From the NCBI GenBank assembly GCA_002448555.1, contig DJYV01000133.1:1-6395 (forward strand): 6,395 nucleotides of DNA, written 5' to 3'. The number at the start of each line of letters is the position of its first letter. Position 1 is the stretch's first letter. Below are positions 1 to 6,171 of this stretch, in pieces. The position numbers and the translations under genes were made by a program. The notes beneath the pieces are model-generated. The model ran no database searches, was not told the DNA's origin, and saw only the letters and a program-made list of their open reading frames with translations. Source of the DNA: Flavobacteriales bacterium UBA6969 (GTDB lineage: Bacteria > Bacteroidota > Bacteroidia > Flavobacteriales_D > Sanyastnellaceae).

Positions 1-504
1 ATGGTCGAAGTACAGGCTTCCGCGCAGGAAATGCGCCACGCTGTCGGTGGCAAAAAACTGAATGGGACTGGCCACCGGGCCTTGCAAATTGTACATCACC
101 CCGCTGACGCGCCGTTCTGTAAAGTCAAACTGTTGGGTGCGAATCCCTGCGGCTTTCATTTCATGGGAAAAGACCATTTGATTCGCATCTTCGACAAGCG
201 AGGCAAATTGCGCCTCGTCGGCTACCGGCATCAAGGTGCAGTGGAGTTTGGCCGAAAACCGCGGAAATGCGCAGTTGAACCAGCAGATGCCAGTTTCTGG
301 TGCGCCCCCTTCTATGCGTTCGATTTTGCTGTACACGGGCACTTCAAACGAAACGCCGCACGGATGGGCATACGCCGCATACTCGAAAGCAGGGAATTCG
401 ATTCGGTGGTACCCCCGGGGTTTAGGCACGGGCGGATTGTCGCATCCGGGCAACAAGGCCCATGCGATCAGCAGGGTGAATCCGATGCTGTACCCCTTAC
501 TCAT
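1..504 (-). CDS. gldD: GldD, gliding motility lipoprotein (partial, C-terminus off the left edge)
   Basis: The visible part is the first 168 codons; the frame is still open at base 1, so probably only a short C-terminal piece is missing. A lipoprotein signal is clear: a hydrophobic stretch (residues 7-18) ends in the lipobox LPGC with Cys21 as the predicted lipidated residue. The mature protein begins with a Pro-rich segment and the family-typical PKPRGYHRIEFP (27-38), followed by CGVSFEVPVY (49-58), CWFNC (74-78) and the diagnostic QFFATDS...HFLRGSLYF near residues 149-166. In flavobacteria GldD is required for gliding and is linked to the GldJ/type IX secretion apparatus; its biochemical role is not known. 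The ATG at 504 overlaps the end of gldE by 8 bases (ATGAGTAA), which suggests translational coupling and supports this start. Family assignment rests on remembered motifs and on synteny, both of which agree. Confidence 0.93.
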   Translation of the reverse strand, partial: MSKGYSIGFTLLIAWALLPGCDNPPVPKPRGYHRIEFPAFEYAAYAHPCGVSFEVPVYSKIERIEGGAPETGICWFNCAFPRFSAKLHCTLMPVADEAQFASLVEDANQMVFSHEMKAAGIRTQQFDFTERRVSGVMYNLQGPVASPIQFFATDSVAHFLRGSLYFDH

Positions 505-1849
505 CAGCGGCGCTTTCGGGGAGCACGAGCTTGACGCGCAGCAGCTTGCGCGGGGTGGCGGCGTCAATTTTCATTTCGACCCCTTCAAACGTCAAGCCTT
601 CACCGTTGCGCAAAATCCGGCCCGTTTGTTCGGTGATGAACCCGCCGAGGGTATCGCTTTCCCCTTTCGCGGCTTCCCAAGGTTCGTCGGGAATGCTCAA
701 AATGCGGTATACGTCGATCAAGGCAGTTTTGGCTTCAATGATGAACGTGCGTTCATCTAACCGGGAGTAAGCGATTTCTTCCGCGTCGAACTCGTCGGCG
801 ATTTCCCCAACGATTTCCTCCATGACGTCCTCGAGGGTAATGATGCCACTTGTCCCACCGTATTCGTCCACGACGATGGCGATGTGCGTTTTCCGTTCTT
901 GGAATTCGCGCATCAGGTCGTCGATTTTTTTGTTTTCCGGAACGAAGTACACCGGACGGATGAGCTCCATCCAGGTCACTTCGGATTCGGTCAGGTGGGG
1001 AAGCAGGTCCTTGATATGAAGGATGCCAACGATTTCGTCCTGCGAACCGCTATGGACGGGGATGCGGGAGTAGCCTGATTCGACAATCTGGGCGCGCAGT
1101 TGCTCCCACTCCTCCTCTGAACTGACCGACTCCATATCGGTGCGCGCGGTCATGACCTGCTTAGCGTCCTTGGTGCCGAGGGCGGCGATGCCTTCGAGGA
1201 TGCGCTGCTCTTCATCTGTGCGCTCGTCGTCGGCAGTCAATTGCAGCACTTGCTCGAGGTCCGAGGCGGAGAGGTCGGCATTGGGTACATCCACGCCCTT
1301 GCTTATCCAATTGCCAAGTCGCACCAGCGGTTTCCATACCGGTGTCAGCACTTGCCGTCCAACAACAAGGGGCCCAGACATGAACTGGGCAAACTGCAAC
1401 CGGTTGTTGGTGGCGTAAACTTTGGGAACCACCTCGCCGAAGAGTACAATGAGGAAAGTAACAGCCCCAATGTGCAAGGTCCAGTATACCCATGGTTCAA
1501 GTGAATTGACAGGAAACAGGCGTTCCATCGCTACCGTCGAAATCAAAATGATGATGATGTTGGTCAGGTTATTGAGGACCAAAATGGTCGCCAGCAAATG
1601 GCGTGGTGCTCGGTCTGGATCGGGTTTTTTGAGCAGATCAATGACACGTTCGGCCGCGGCTGATTGTTCGGCTTCTTGTGCCGTTTCGAGTTCTTGAATG
1701 TCGGCCGGCGTTAGGCTGAAAAACGCCACTTCAGAGCCGGAGACTAGTGCACTAAGCAACAGCAGCCCCGCAATGATCAGAAAGGGCACCCAAGTCATGG
1801 CACCGCCGGCGTCAGCTGTAAGAAGAATGGAAAATAAGTCGGGCTCCAC
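497..1849 (-). CDS. gldE: GldE, CNNM/CorC-type membrane protein with CBS pair
   Basis: This 450-residue protein has the full hemolysin-C/CorC layout. An N-terminal CNNM (DUF21) membrane domain spans about 18-185, with hydrophobic segments near 20-46, 84-108 and 119-146 and the family motifs SGSEVAFFSL (37-46) and FGEVVPK (137-143). A CBS domain pair follows at about 225-345, ending in DEYGGTSGIITLEDVMEEI (328-346). A CorC_HlyC domain occupies about 355-445. Relatives are implicated in divalent cation (Mg2+/Co2+) transport or its regulation. The flavobacterial member next to gldD is named GldE, and the name here relies on that context. The start is GTG at 1849, 15 bases after the ssb stop, with GGAAAG 7 bases before it. 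The first ATG is codon 18, but using it would trim the sequence just before the first membrane segment. The gene ends inside the start of gldD. Confidence 0.93.
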   Translation of the reverse strand: MEPDLFSILLTADAGGAMTWVPFLIIAGLLLLSALVSGSEVAFFSLTPADIQELETAQEAEQSAAAERVIDLLKKPDPDRAPRHLLATILVLNNLTNIIIILISTVAMERLFPVNSLEPWVYWTLHIGAVTFLIVLFGEVVPKVYATNNRLQFAQFMSGPLVVGRQVLTPVWKPLVRLGNWISKGVDVPNADLSASDLEQVLQLTADDERTDEEQRILEGIAALGTKDAKQVMTARTDMESVSSEEEWEQLRAQIVESGYSRIPVHSGSQDEIVGILHIKDLLPHLTESEVTWMELIRPVYFVPENKKIDDLMREFQERKTHIAIVVDEYGGTSGIITLEDVMEEIVGEIADEFDAEEIAYSRLDERTFIIEAKTALIDVYRILSIPDEPWEAAKGESDTLGGFITEQTGRILRNGEGLTFEGVEMKIDAATPRKLLRVKLVLPESAADE

Positions 1850-1864
1850 GAAGTCGCTTTCCGG

Positions 1865-2326
1865 TTAGAAGGGCAGGTCGTCCGCGCTGTGGGGACCGCG
1901 CTCTGCGGGATCAGCGGGCTGCGCCTGAGCTGCTGGTTGCGCTGCTGGTTGCGCAGAGGCCTGCGTTGGCTGGGCCACTCCTCCGGATGAATTCGGGCGA
2001 TCGAGCAATTGCATCACGTCGGCCACGACTTCGGTGGTGTAGCGTTTCTGGCCCTGCTGGTCCTCCCAAGAGCGGGTTTTGATTTTGCCTTCGATGTAGA
2101 CCTGCGAGCCTTTGCGCAGGTATTTTTCAGCGGTTTCCGCCATGCCGCGCCAAATGACGATGTTGTGCCATTCAGTCTGGGTAACGCGTTCGCCGGTTTT
2201 GCGGTCTTTGTATGTCTCCGACGTTGCCATCGGGAATGAGCAAACAGCCACACCGTTGGGGGTGTAGCGCATTTCGGGATCCTTGCCCAAGTTGCCTACA
2301 AGGATTGCTTTATTAATTCCTGCCAT
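1865..2326 (-). CDS. ssb: Single-stranded DNA-binding protein SSB
   Basis: The 153-residue product is a standard bacterial SSB, which binds single-stranded DNA as a tetramer in replication, recombination and repair. The OB-fold covers about residues 3-108, with family landmarks KAILVGNLGKDPEMRYTPNG (6-25), TEWH (51-54) and the stretch from IEGKIKTRSW (78-87) through YTTEVVADVM (96-105). Trp54 and Trp87 sit where E. coli SSB has ssDNA-stacking tryptophans. A flexible Ala/Gln/Pro-rich linker (about 115-145) leads to the acidic tip DDLPF, the docking site for partner proteins. The linker contains a perfect 12-base tandem duplication. The ATG start lies 24 bases after the mutY stop. Placement between mutY and gldE is the usual Bacteroidota arrangement and gives the operon a repair/replication half and a cell-envelope half. 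Confidence 0.97.
   Translation of the reverse strand: MAGINKAILVGNLGKDPEMRYTPNGVAVCSFPMATSETYKDRKTGERVTQTEWHNIVIWRGMAETAEKYLRKGSQVYIEGKIKTRSWEDQQGQKRYTTEVVADVMQLLDRPNSSGGVAQPTQASAQPAAQPAAQAQPADPAERGPHSADDLPF
1929..1952 (-). repeat. 12-bp tandem duplication in the ssb linker
   Basis: GCTGCTGGTTGC (plus strand) occurs twice back to back at 1929-1940 and 1941-1952. It lies in frame in ssb and gives the repeated Ala-Gln-Pro-Ala pattern of the disordered linker. Such linkers tolerate length change, so this is probably replication slippage with no specific function. Confidence 0.85.
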
Positions 2327-2330
2327 CTTT

Positions 2331-2338
2331 CAAAAGTA
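2331..2338 (-). promoter_or_regulatory. Possible ssb promoter, -7 box TACTTTTG
   Basis: On the minus strand the mutY-ssb gap holds TACTTTTG, an exact match to the Bacteroidota -7 consensus TAnnTTTG. The nearest upstream TTG (2365-2363) is 24 bases away, slightly beyond the usual spacing, so the -33 element is weak. The G of the box is 4 bases before the ssb ATG, so transcription from it would begin at or almost at the start codon, giving a leaderless or nearly leaderless ssb mRNA. A chance match in AT-rich sequence is possible. Confidence 0.35.
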
Positions 2339-2350
2339 TGGAACGCTGTG

Positions 2351-3460
2351 CTATGGATTGCCCAATGCCGAGCAGGATTTTTCAAGACGCTCCCAACACC
2401 GGTCGATTGCGCGGGGACGGGCCTTGGACTCGGCTTCTGACCAAGGCATCCATACGCCGTCTTTGAGGTCGGGAGCCCCGTCGATGTGCCAGATGACGAA
2501 GCGGCATAGAAGTCGACGGTGCGAAAGGATGTGTTCGAAGGGTTCACCCCACACGCTGCGGCTTCGGACGGCGGTCGACGAGAAGTTGGCTTCAGTCGGA
2601 GGAACTGCGGGTAGTTCAGATTCCAGCGGTCGCTCTTGGCTGGGAAATTCCCACAGCCTACCCCAAATCCCTTCCGCAGGGCGTTGGCGCATCCATACGT
2701 GAGCGCCGTTGGTGACCACATTGAAGACCAGCTGAACCGATTTGACTTTGGTTTTGCCTTGCTTGACGGGAGGGACTGGCGTTCCACTTGAATCGGATTG
2801 CGCGTTGAGGCAGGTGGATTCGAGCGGACACGCGGAACACAGTGGGGATGTGGGCTTGCAAATGAGGGCCCCCAGTTCCATCACCGCTTGGTTGTGGGTT
2901 CCGGCTTTGGTCGGATGGATCCACTCCGTTGCGAACGCCGCCACCTGTTTCCGTCCGATGGGCCGGTCGATGGGGTCTTGGATGTCCCGGTACCGGCTGA
3001 TGACCCGGAGCACGTTTCCGTCGATAGCTGCTACGGGCTCGTTGAAGCAAATGGACGCAATGGCAGCAGCCGTATAGGGTCCCACACCGGGAATTGCTTT
3101 CCACGCTTCGGCGGTCTCTGGAAATACGCCTCCGCGCTCAAACGCGATGGCCTGAGCCGCTCGGTGAAGGTTGCGCGCCCGGCTGTAGTAGCCCAGTCCT
3201 TGCCATGCTTTGAGGACGTCGTCCAACGGTGCTGCAGCGAGGGCGTGGACATCTGTCCAGGTGTTAATAAACGTATTCCAGTACTTCAACCCCTGGTGGA
3301 TGCGGGTTTGCTGCATGATGATTTCGCAGAGCCAGACGGTGTAAGGGTCCGGCGATTCCCGCCAAGGCAGTGCGCGTTGGTGGTCTTGGTACCATCGGAT
3401 CAGCGCATGCCGCCCTTCCGCCCAACTGGCTGCGTTCATGCCTTCCAATTTCTCTTGCAT
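2351..3460 (-). CDS. mutY: Adenine DNA glycosylase MutY
   Basis: MutY removes adenine mispaired with 8-oxoguanine, preventing G:C to T:A changes. Counting from the ATG at 3460 (369 residues), the N-terminal glycosylase domain shows LPWR (31-34), the catalytic Glu46 in CEIIMQQTR, WQGLGYYSRARNL (86-98), the helix-hairpin-helix IPGVGPYTAAA (123-133) and the catalytic Asp147 in IDGNVLRV. The [4Fe-4S] cluster ligands are Cys201, 208, 211 and 217 with the standard 6-2-5 spacing. A NUDIX-like 8-oxoG recognition domain follows from about 238, with WEFP (270-273) and LSH (312-314), matching the Phe-Ser-His loop of E. coli MutY. All key residues are present. The start is uncertain: an in-frame TTG at 3478 and an ATG at 3439 are also possible, and none has a well-spaced ribosome site. 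It is the first gene of the mutY-ssb-gldE-gldD operon. Confidence 0.96.
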   Translation of the reverse strand: MQEKLEGMNAASWAEGRHALIRWYQDHQRALPWRESPDPYTVWLCEIIMQQTRIHQGLKYWNTFINTWTDVHALAAAPLDDVLKAWQGLGYYSRARNLHRAAQAIAFERGGVFPETAEAWKAIPGVGPYTAAAIASICFNEPVAAIDGNVLRVISRYRDIQDPIDRPIGRKQVAAFATEWIHPTKAGTHNQAVMELGALICKPTSPLCSACPLESTCLNAQSDSSGTPVPPVKQGKTKVKSVQLVFNVVTNGAHVWMRQRPAEGIWGRLWEFPSQERPLESELPAVPPTEANFSSTAVRSRSVWGEPFEHILSHRRLLCRFVIWHIDGAPDLKDGVWMPWSEAESKARPRAIDRCWERLEKSCSALGNP

Positions 3461-3489
3461 CACCTTTTTCGTTTTCAACGGAATAGCCC

Positions 3490-3497
3490 TATTTTTG
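3490..3497 (+). promoter_or_regulatory. Probable promoter of the HU gene, -7 box TATTTTTG
   Basis: TATTTTTG matches the Bacteroidota -7 consensus TAnnTTTG exactly and lies 56 bases before the HU start codon. The -33 position (about 3464-3472) is T-rich but lacks a clear TTG. Transcription would begin near 3502-3504, leaving a leader of roughly 50 bases. It would drive the HU gene and probably the downstream TPR gene and beyond. Confidence 0.5.
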
Positions 3498-3536
3498 CAC
3501 CCCTTTTTCAGGGTAATATCAGTTCTAACAGAGAGA

Positions 3537-3544
3537 CAAACCTA
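3537..3544 (-). promoter_or_regulatory. Probable mutY operon promoter, -7 box TAGGTTTG
   Basis: Read on the minus strand, 3544-3537 is TAGGTTTG, an exact TAnnTTTG match, about 77 bases before the chosen mutY ATG. A TTTG at 3562-3559 lies 14 bases upstream, shorter than the usual spacing, so the -33 element is uncertain. Transcription would begin near 3530, upstream of the whole mutY-ssb-gldE-gldD operon. The box lies on the opposite strand within the presumed leader of the HU transcript. Confidence 0.45.
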
Positions 3545-3553
3545 GCAAGTAAG

Positions 3554-3844
3554 ATGACCAAAGCGGATATCGTAAACCGGATTGCAGAGGAGACCGGTAT
3601 GGAAAAACACGACGTTCAATCAACGGTAGAGGCATTCATGCGCTCAGTACGTGACAGTTTGGAAGGAGGTGAAAATGTGTACTTGCGCGGCTTTGGTAGC
3701 TTTGTTATCAAGACGCGTGCGGCGAAGACGGGCCGAAACATTTTGGCCAAAAAGTCCATCCAGATTCCCGCGCACAACATCCCATCGTTCAAGCCAGCGA
3801 AGGATTTTGTCGAGAACGTAAAGACGCAAGTCAAAGTCGACTAA
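3554..3844 (+). CDS. HU/IHF-family nucleoid DNA-binding protein
   Basis: The 96-residue product has the length and fold signature of HU/IHF proteins, which dimerise, bend DNA and compact the nucleoid. The N-terminal helices (MTKADIVNRIAEETGM onward) form the dimer body. RGFGSFVIK (45-53) leads into the DNA-binding beta arm with TGRN (59-62), and IPSFKPAKDF (76-85) is the closing motif. The arm lacks the common GRNPxTG form and reads GRNILAKKSIQIPAHN, a variant I recall from Bacteroidota. An open frame continues upstream antisense to mutY as far as 2798, but homology begins exactly at the ATG at 3554, so that start is used. The spacer AAGTAAG before it is only a poor Shine-Dalgarno match. The TPR gene follows after 4 bases, implying co-transcription. 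Whether it should be called hup or an IHF-like gene cannot be settled here. Confidence 0.95.
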   Translation: MTKADIVNRIAEETGMEKHDVQSTVEAFMRSVRDSLEGGENVYLRGFGSFVIKTRAAKTGRNILAKKSIQIPAHNIPSFKPAKDFVENVKTQVKVD

Positions 3845-3848
3845 GTCC

Positions 3849-4457
3849 ATGAATCGCCAGACGGGTATCGGTTTGACCATTGCAGTGGGTGTGGCCTTGG
3901 TGGCCATCGTACTGTGGTTGCCGCGCAAGTCCGCAGATGCGGAGCAGCTCACAGCGCTGCCCACAGAAGCGGTTGCGACGGACGATCCCGTGGAAGCTGC
4001 CGTACAAAAAGTGTCAGGCGAGAACCCCATGGAGGGCATCCTCGCACTGCGCGCCCTCGCCGAATCCGATCCGCCCAACGTAGACGCGGTGGTTTGGCTG
4101 GGCATTTTTGGCATCCAAAGCGGCCAACTCGATAAGGCCCGCGAGCGCTTCTCGGAGGCCCTCACTTTAGAGCCTGGTCACCTCGAGGCCACATGGCAAT
4201 TGGCGATGTTAGACATGGAGGAAGGCGCCTATGACCGCGCAGTTGTCGGTTTTGAAACCGTCATGGGCGAAGATTCGACCTATGCGAACGGTCTGTTCTT
4301 CACGGCGCGCTGCTATGAGGCAATGGGCAAAACAGAAGCGGCGCTCATCCGCTACAACGAATACCTACCTTACGCCCCGGACACCGTGGTGGCCAATCGC
4401 GTACAGGATTTCATCACACGATTAGAATTCGGCACACCTGCCGGAACAAACGAATAA
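3849..4457 (+). CDS. Membrane-anchored tetratricopeptide repeat protein
   Basis: This 202-residue protein starts with a single hydrophobic segment (about 7-24) followed by Arg-Lys, with no lipobox and no clear cleavage site, so it reads as a signal anchor with the rest probably facing the periplasm. After an acidic linker (25-55), about three TPR units occupy 78-178, for example LDKARERFSEALTLEPGH (94-111), YDRAVVGFETVMGEDSTY (128-145) and TEAALIRYNEYLPYAP (162-177), showing the usual Ala, Gly and Pro spacing. TPR arrays mediate protein-protein contact; no catalytic motif is visible and the partner is unknown. The gene lies only 4 bases after the HU stop and 12 bases before the next small gene, so it is part of the same operon. 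I recall a TPR gene between HU and the RNase G gene in other Bacteroidota, which suggests a conserved but undefined role. Confidence 0.88.
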   Translation: MNRQTGIGLTIAVGVALVAIVLWLPRKSADAEQLTALPTEAVATDDPVEAAVQKVSGENPMEGILALRALAESDPPNVDAVVWLGIFGIQSGQLDKARERFSEALTLEPGHLEATWQLAMLDMEEGAYDRAVVGFETVMGEDSTYANGLFFTARCYEAMGKTEAALIRYNEYLPYAPDTVVANRVQDFITRLEFGTPAGTNE

Positions 4458-4469
4458 ACCCCCTTTATC

Positions 4470-4559
4470 ATGCCAAGCGGTAAAAAACGCAAGCGACATA
4501 AGATGGCGACCCACAAGCGGAAGAAGCGATTGCGCAAAAATCGTCACAAGAAGAAGTAA
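4470..4559 (+). CDS. Tiny highly basic protein, bS22/mS38 (AURKAIP1/COX24)-like ribosomal protein
   Basis: A 29-residue frame runs from ATG 4470 to TAA 4559, 12 bases after the TPR stop and on the same strand. Twenty of its 29 residues are Lys, Arg or His. It starts MPSGKKRKRHKM and ends RKNRHKKK. The KKRKRHKMxTHKRKKRLRKNR pattern resembles the short basic segment shared by mycobacterial ribosomal protein bS22 and the C-terminus of mitochondrial mS38 (AURKAIP1/COX24), and I recall nearly identical short proteins annotated in other Bacteroidota. Such a composition fits a peptide buried in rRNA. Its position among nucleoid and RNA-processing genes agrees with a translation-related job. It is below the length cutoff of many gene finders. 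The coding call is fairly secure; the ribosomal function is inferred from resemblance. Confidence 0.8.
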   Translation: MPSGKKRKRHKMATHKRKKRLRKNRHKKK

Positions 4560-4562
4560 GGG

Positions 4563-4587
4563 TTCGCCGGGGATTTTCCCCGGTGAA
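4563..4587 (+). terminator. Strong hairpin between the small basic gene and the ribonuclease gene
   Basis: TTCGCCGGGGA (4563-4573) pairs with TCCCCGGTGAA (4577-4587) across a 3-base loop, giving an 11-pair stem with one G-U pair. It starts 4 bases after the stop of the small gene and ends 33 bases before the ribonuclease GTG. No run of T follows it, only TGCACTGCTTCTTTGCG, so a canonical intrinsic terminator is not shown. It could be a weak terminator, a 3' end stabiliser for the upstream mRNA, or a leader structure for the ribonuclease transcript. Confidence 0.55.
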
Positions 4588-4620
4588 TGCACTGCTTCTT
4601 TGCGCTAATCCGATTCCTGC

Positions 4621-6168
4621 GTGAGCAAAGAATTGGTCATTAACTCCACCCCAGGAAAGGTGGAGATAGCTTTGTTAGAGGACGGGCAGCTCGTCGAGTT
4701 GCACCGCGATTCCGGAGACAAAGCGTACTTGGTTGGGGATATATTCTTGGGCCGAGTCAGAAAAGTATTGCCCAGCCTCAACGCGGCATTTGTTGATGTG
4801 GGGCACGACCGCGATGCCTTTTTGCATTACCTGGATTTGGGTCCGCATTACCGAACCCAGCAGAAGTACCTCAAGCGGGCCATGCAAGGCAAGCAGCCGG
4901 TGCCGGACTTGGGCAACTTCAAGAAAGAGTCCGAAATCGACAAGAAAGGCAAGATCAAGGACGAAGTTTCGGCTTCTCAATTGGTGTTGGTTCAAGTGGC
5001 CAAAGAGCCCATCAGTTCGAAGGGACCTCGCCTGACGGCCGAAGTAACGCTGCCTGGACGGTACATCGTTCTGGTACCCTTCAGCGATAAGGTCTCGCTA
5101 TCGGGACGCATCAAGAGCGAGGAAGAGCGGAAACGTTTGAAGCGCCTGATGCAGAGCATTCGTCCTCCGGGGTTTGGCATCATCATCCGAACTGTGGCTG
5201 AGAACAAAGGCGCGGCGGATTTGCACGCTGATCTAGAGGATTTGGTGACGCGGTGGGGCATCATGCACAAGAAGCTCCGCAACGCGAAGCCGGGCAAGCG
5301 TGTCTTGGGCGAGTTGAACAAAACCAATGCGGTTTTGCGCGATGTCCTGACGCCGGATTTCACGGGCATTCGGGTCAACGACGACCGATTGGGCGATGAA
5401 GTCAAAAGCTATTTGCAGAGCATCGGCTCCAAGAAAATCGACATGGTCAAAGTCACCCGGGACAAAGACCTGTTCAACACCCTGTCCATTCATCGCCAGA
5501 TCAAGGCAACGTTTGGCAAACAAGTTAACCTGCGCAGCGGGGCGTACTTGATTGTCGAACAAACTGAAGCCATGCACGTCATCGACGTCAACAGCGGAGG
5601 AAGAAAGGCTGGGGCCAAGGACCAAGAGGAGAACGCCTTGCAAACCAACCTCGAATGCTGCAAAGAAATTGCCCGCATCTTGCGGTTGCGGGACATGGGT
5701 GGCATCATTTGCATTGACTTCATCGACATGGCCAAGCGTGAGCACAACAAGGAGCTCACGACGGCGATGAAAGAGGCGATGAAAGGTGACAAAGCGAAGC
5801 ACAACATCCTTGCACCCAGCCGCTTTGGGGTTGTGGAAATGACGCGGCAGCGCGTGCGCCCTGTGGCCGATATGAAGACCTCTGAGGCCTGCCCGACGTG
5901 CCAAGGAACGGGTGCTGTTCAAGCGTCCATTCTCATCACTGATACCATCGAATCGGCCATTCACCAGGCCATAGAAAAGGAGGCACACAAGCGCTTAACC
6001 GTGATGATGCACCCCATCATCGAAGCCTACATTAAGCAAGGCTGGTTCAACAGCATCCTTCGCCAGTGGCAACGCACCCACGGCATCAAGATCCACGTCG
6101 AGTCCAACTCGTCCATGGAGATTTTGGAATTCCACCTCTACAACGCCGAGGGCGTCGAGTTGGAGTGA
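4621..6168 (+). CDS. rng: Ribonuclease G/E family endoribonuclease
   Basis: The 515-residue protein matches the catalytic core of RNase E/G, which cleaves single-stranded A/U-rich RNA for rRNA maturation and mRNA decay. An S1 domain (about 36-130) contains GRVRKVLPSLNAAFVDVG (44-61) and a Lys-rich insert (about 76-118) longer than in E. coli RNase E. The 5'-monophosphate sensor region has Arg190-Thr191 in GIIIRTV. The DNase I-like domain carries the metal-binding Asp322 (IDVNSGG) and Asp366 (CIDFIDM), then SRFGVVEMTRQR (400-411). The zinc link is CPTC (Cys424, Cys427). It stops after the small domain with no long disordered scaffold tail, so it is RNase G-like in size. The start is GTG, chosen because the homology starts there (SKELVINSTPGK) and no ATG lies near; no Shine-Dalgarno is visible. 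It follows the 61-base spacer with the hairpin. Confidence 0.96.
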   Translation: MSKELVINSTPGKVEIALLEDGQLVELHRDSGDKAYLVGDIFLGRVRKVLPSLNAAFVDVGHDRDAFLHYLDLGPHYRTQQKYLKRAMQGKQPVPDLGNFKKESEIDKKGKIKDEVSASQLVLVQVAKEPISSKGPRLTAEVTLPGRYIVLVPFSDKVSLSGRIKSEEERKRLKRLMQSIRPPGFGIIIRTVAENKGAADLHADLEDLVTRWGIMHKKLRNAKPGKRVLGELNKTNAVLRDVLTPDFTGIRVNDDRLGDEVKSYLQSIGSKKIDMVKVTRDKDLFNTLSIHRQIKATFGKQVNLRSGAYLIVEQTEAMHVIDVNSGGRKAGAKDQEENALQTNLECCKEIARILRLRDMGGIICIDFIDMAKREHNKELTTAMKEAMKGDKAKHNILAPSRFGVVEMTRQRVRPVADMKTSEACPTCQGTGAVQASILITDTIESAIHQAIEKEAHKRLTVMMHPIIEAYIKQGWFNSILRQWQRTHGIKIHVESNSSMEILEFHLYNAEGVELE

Positions 6169-6171
6169 GCC

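Noticed and set aside
1..534. Plus-strand open frame of 177 codons at the left edge.
   Set aside because: It is antisense to gldD, whose lipobox and conserved motifs are clear on the minus strand.
3499..3514. A short inverted repeat (CCCT/AGGG) between the two divergent promoter boxes, considered as an operator.
   Set aside because: Only four base pairs match around a T-rich loop, which is expected by chance.
2798..3553. A long plus-strand frame continuous with the HU gene, which could be read as a 348-residue protein with a C-terminal HU domain.
   Set aside because: The upstream part is antisense to the well-supported mutY coding region, has no recognisable domain, and the HU homology begins exactly at the ATG at 3554 with a promoter box just upstream.
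3661..3677. A perfect Shine-Dalgarno-like sequence (GGAGGTG) before an ATG at 3675 inside the HU gene, opening a frame of about 48 codons.
   Set aside because: The bases simply encode Leu-Glu-Gly-Gly-Glu of HU, the alternative product is Arg/Ser-rich without family features, and Bacteroidota ribosomes make little use of such sites.
5233..5988. A 251-codon minus-strand frame inside the ribonuclease gene.
   Set aside because: It is the antisense shadow of the highly conserved catalytic domain and shows no domain of its own.
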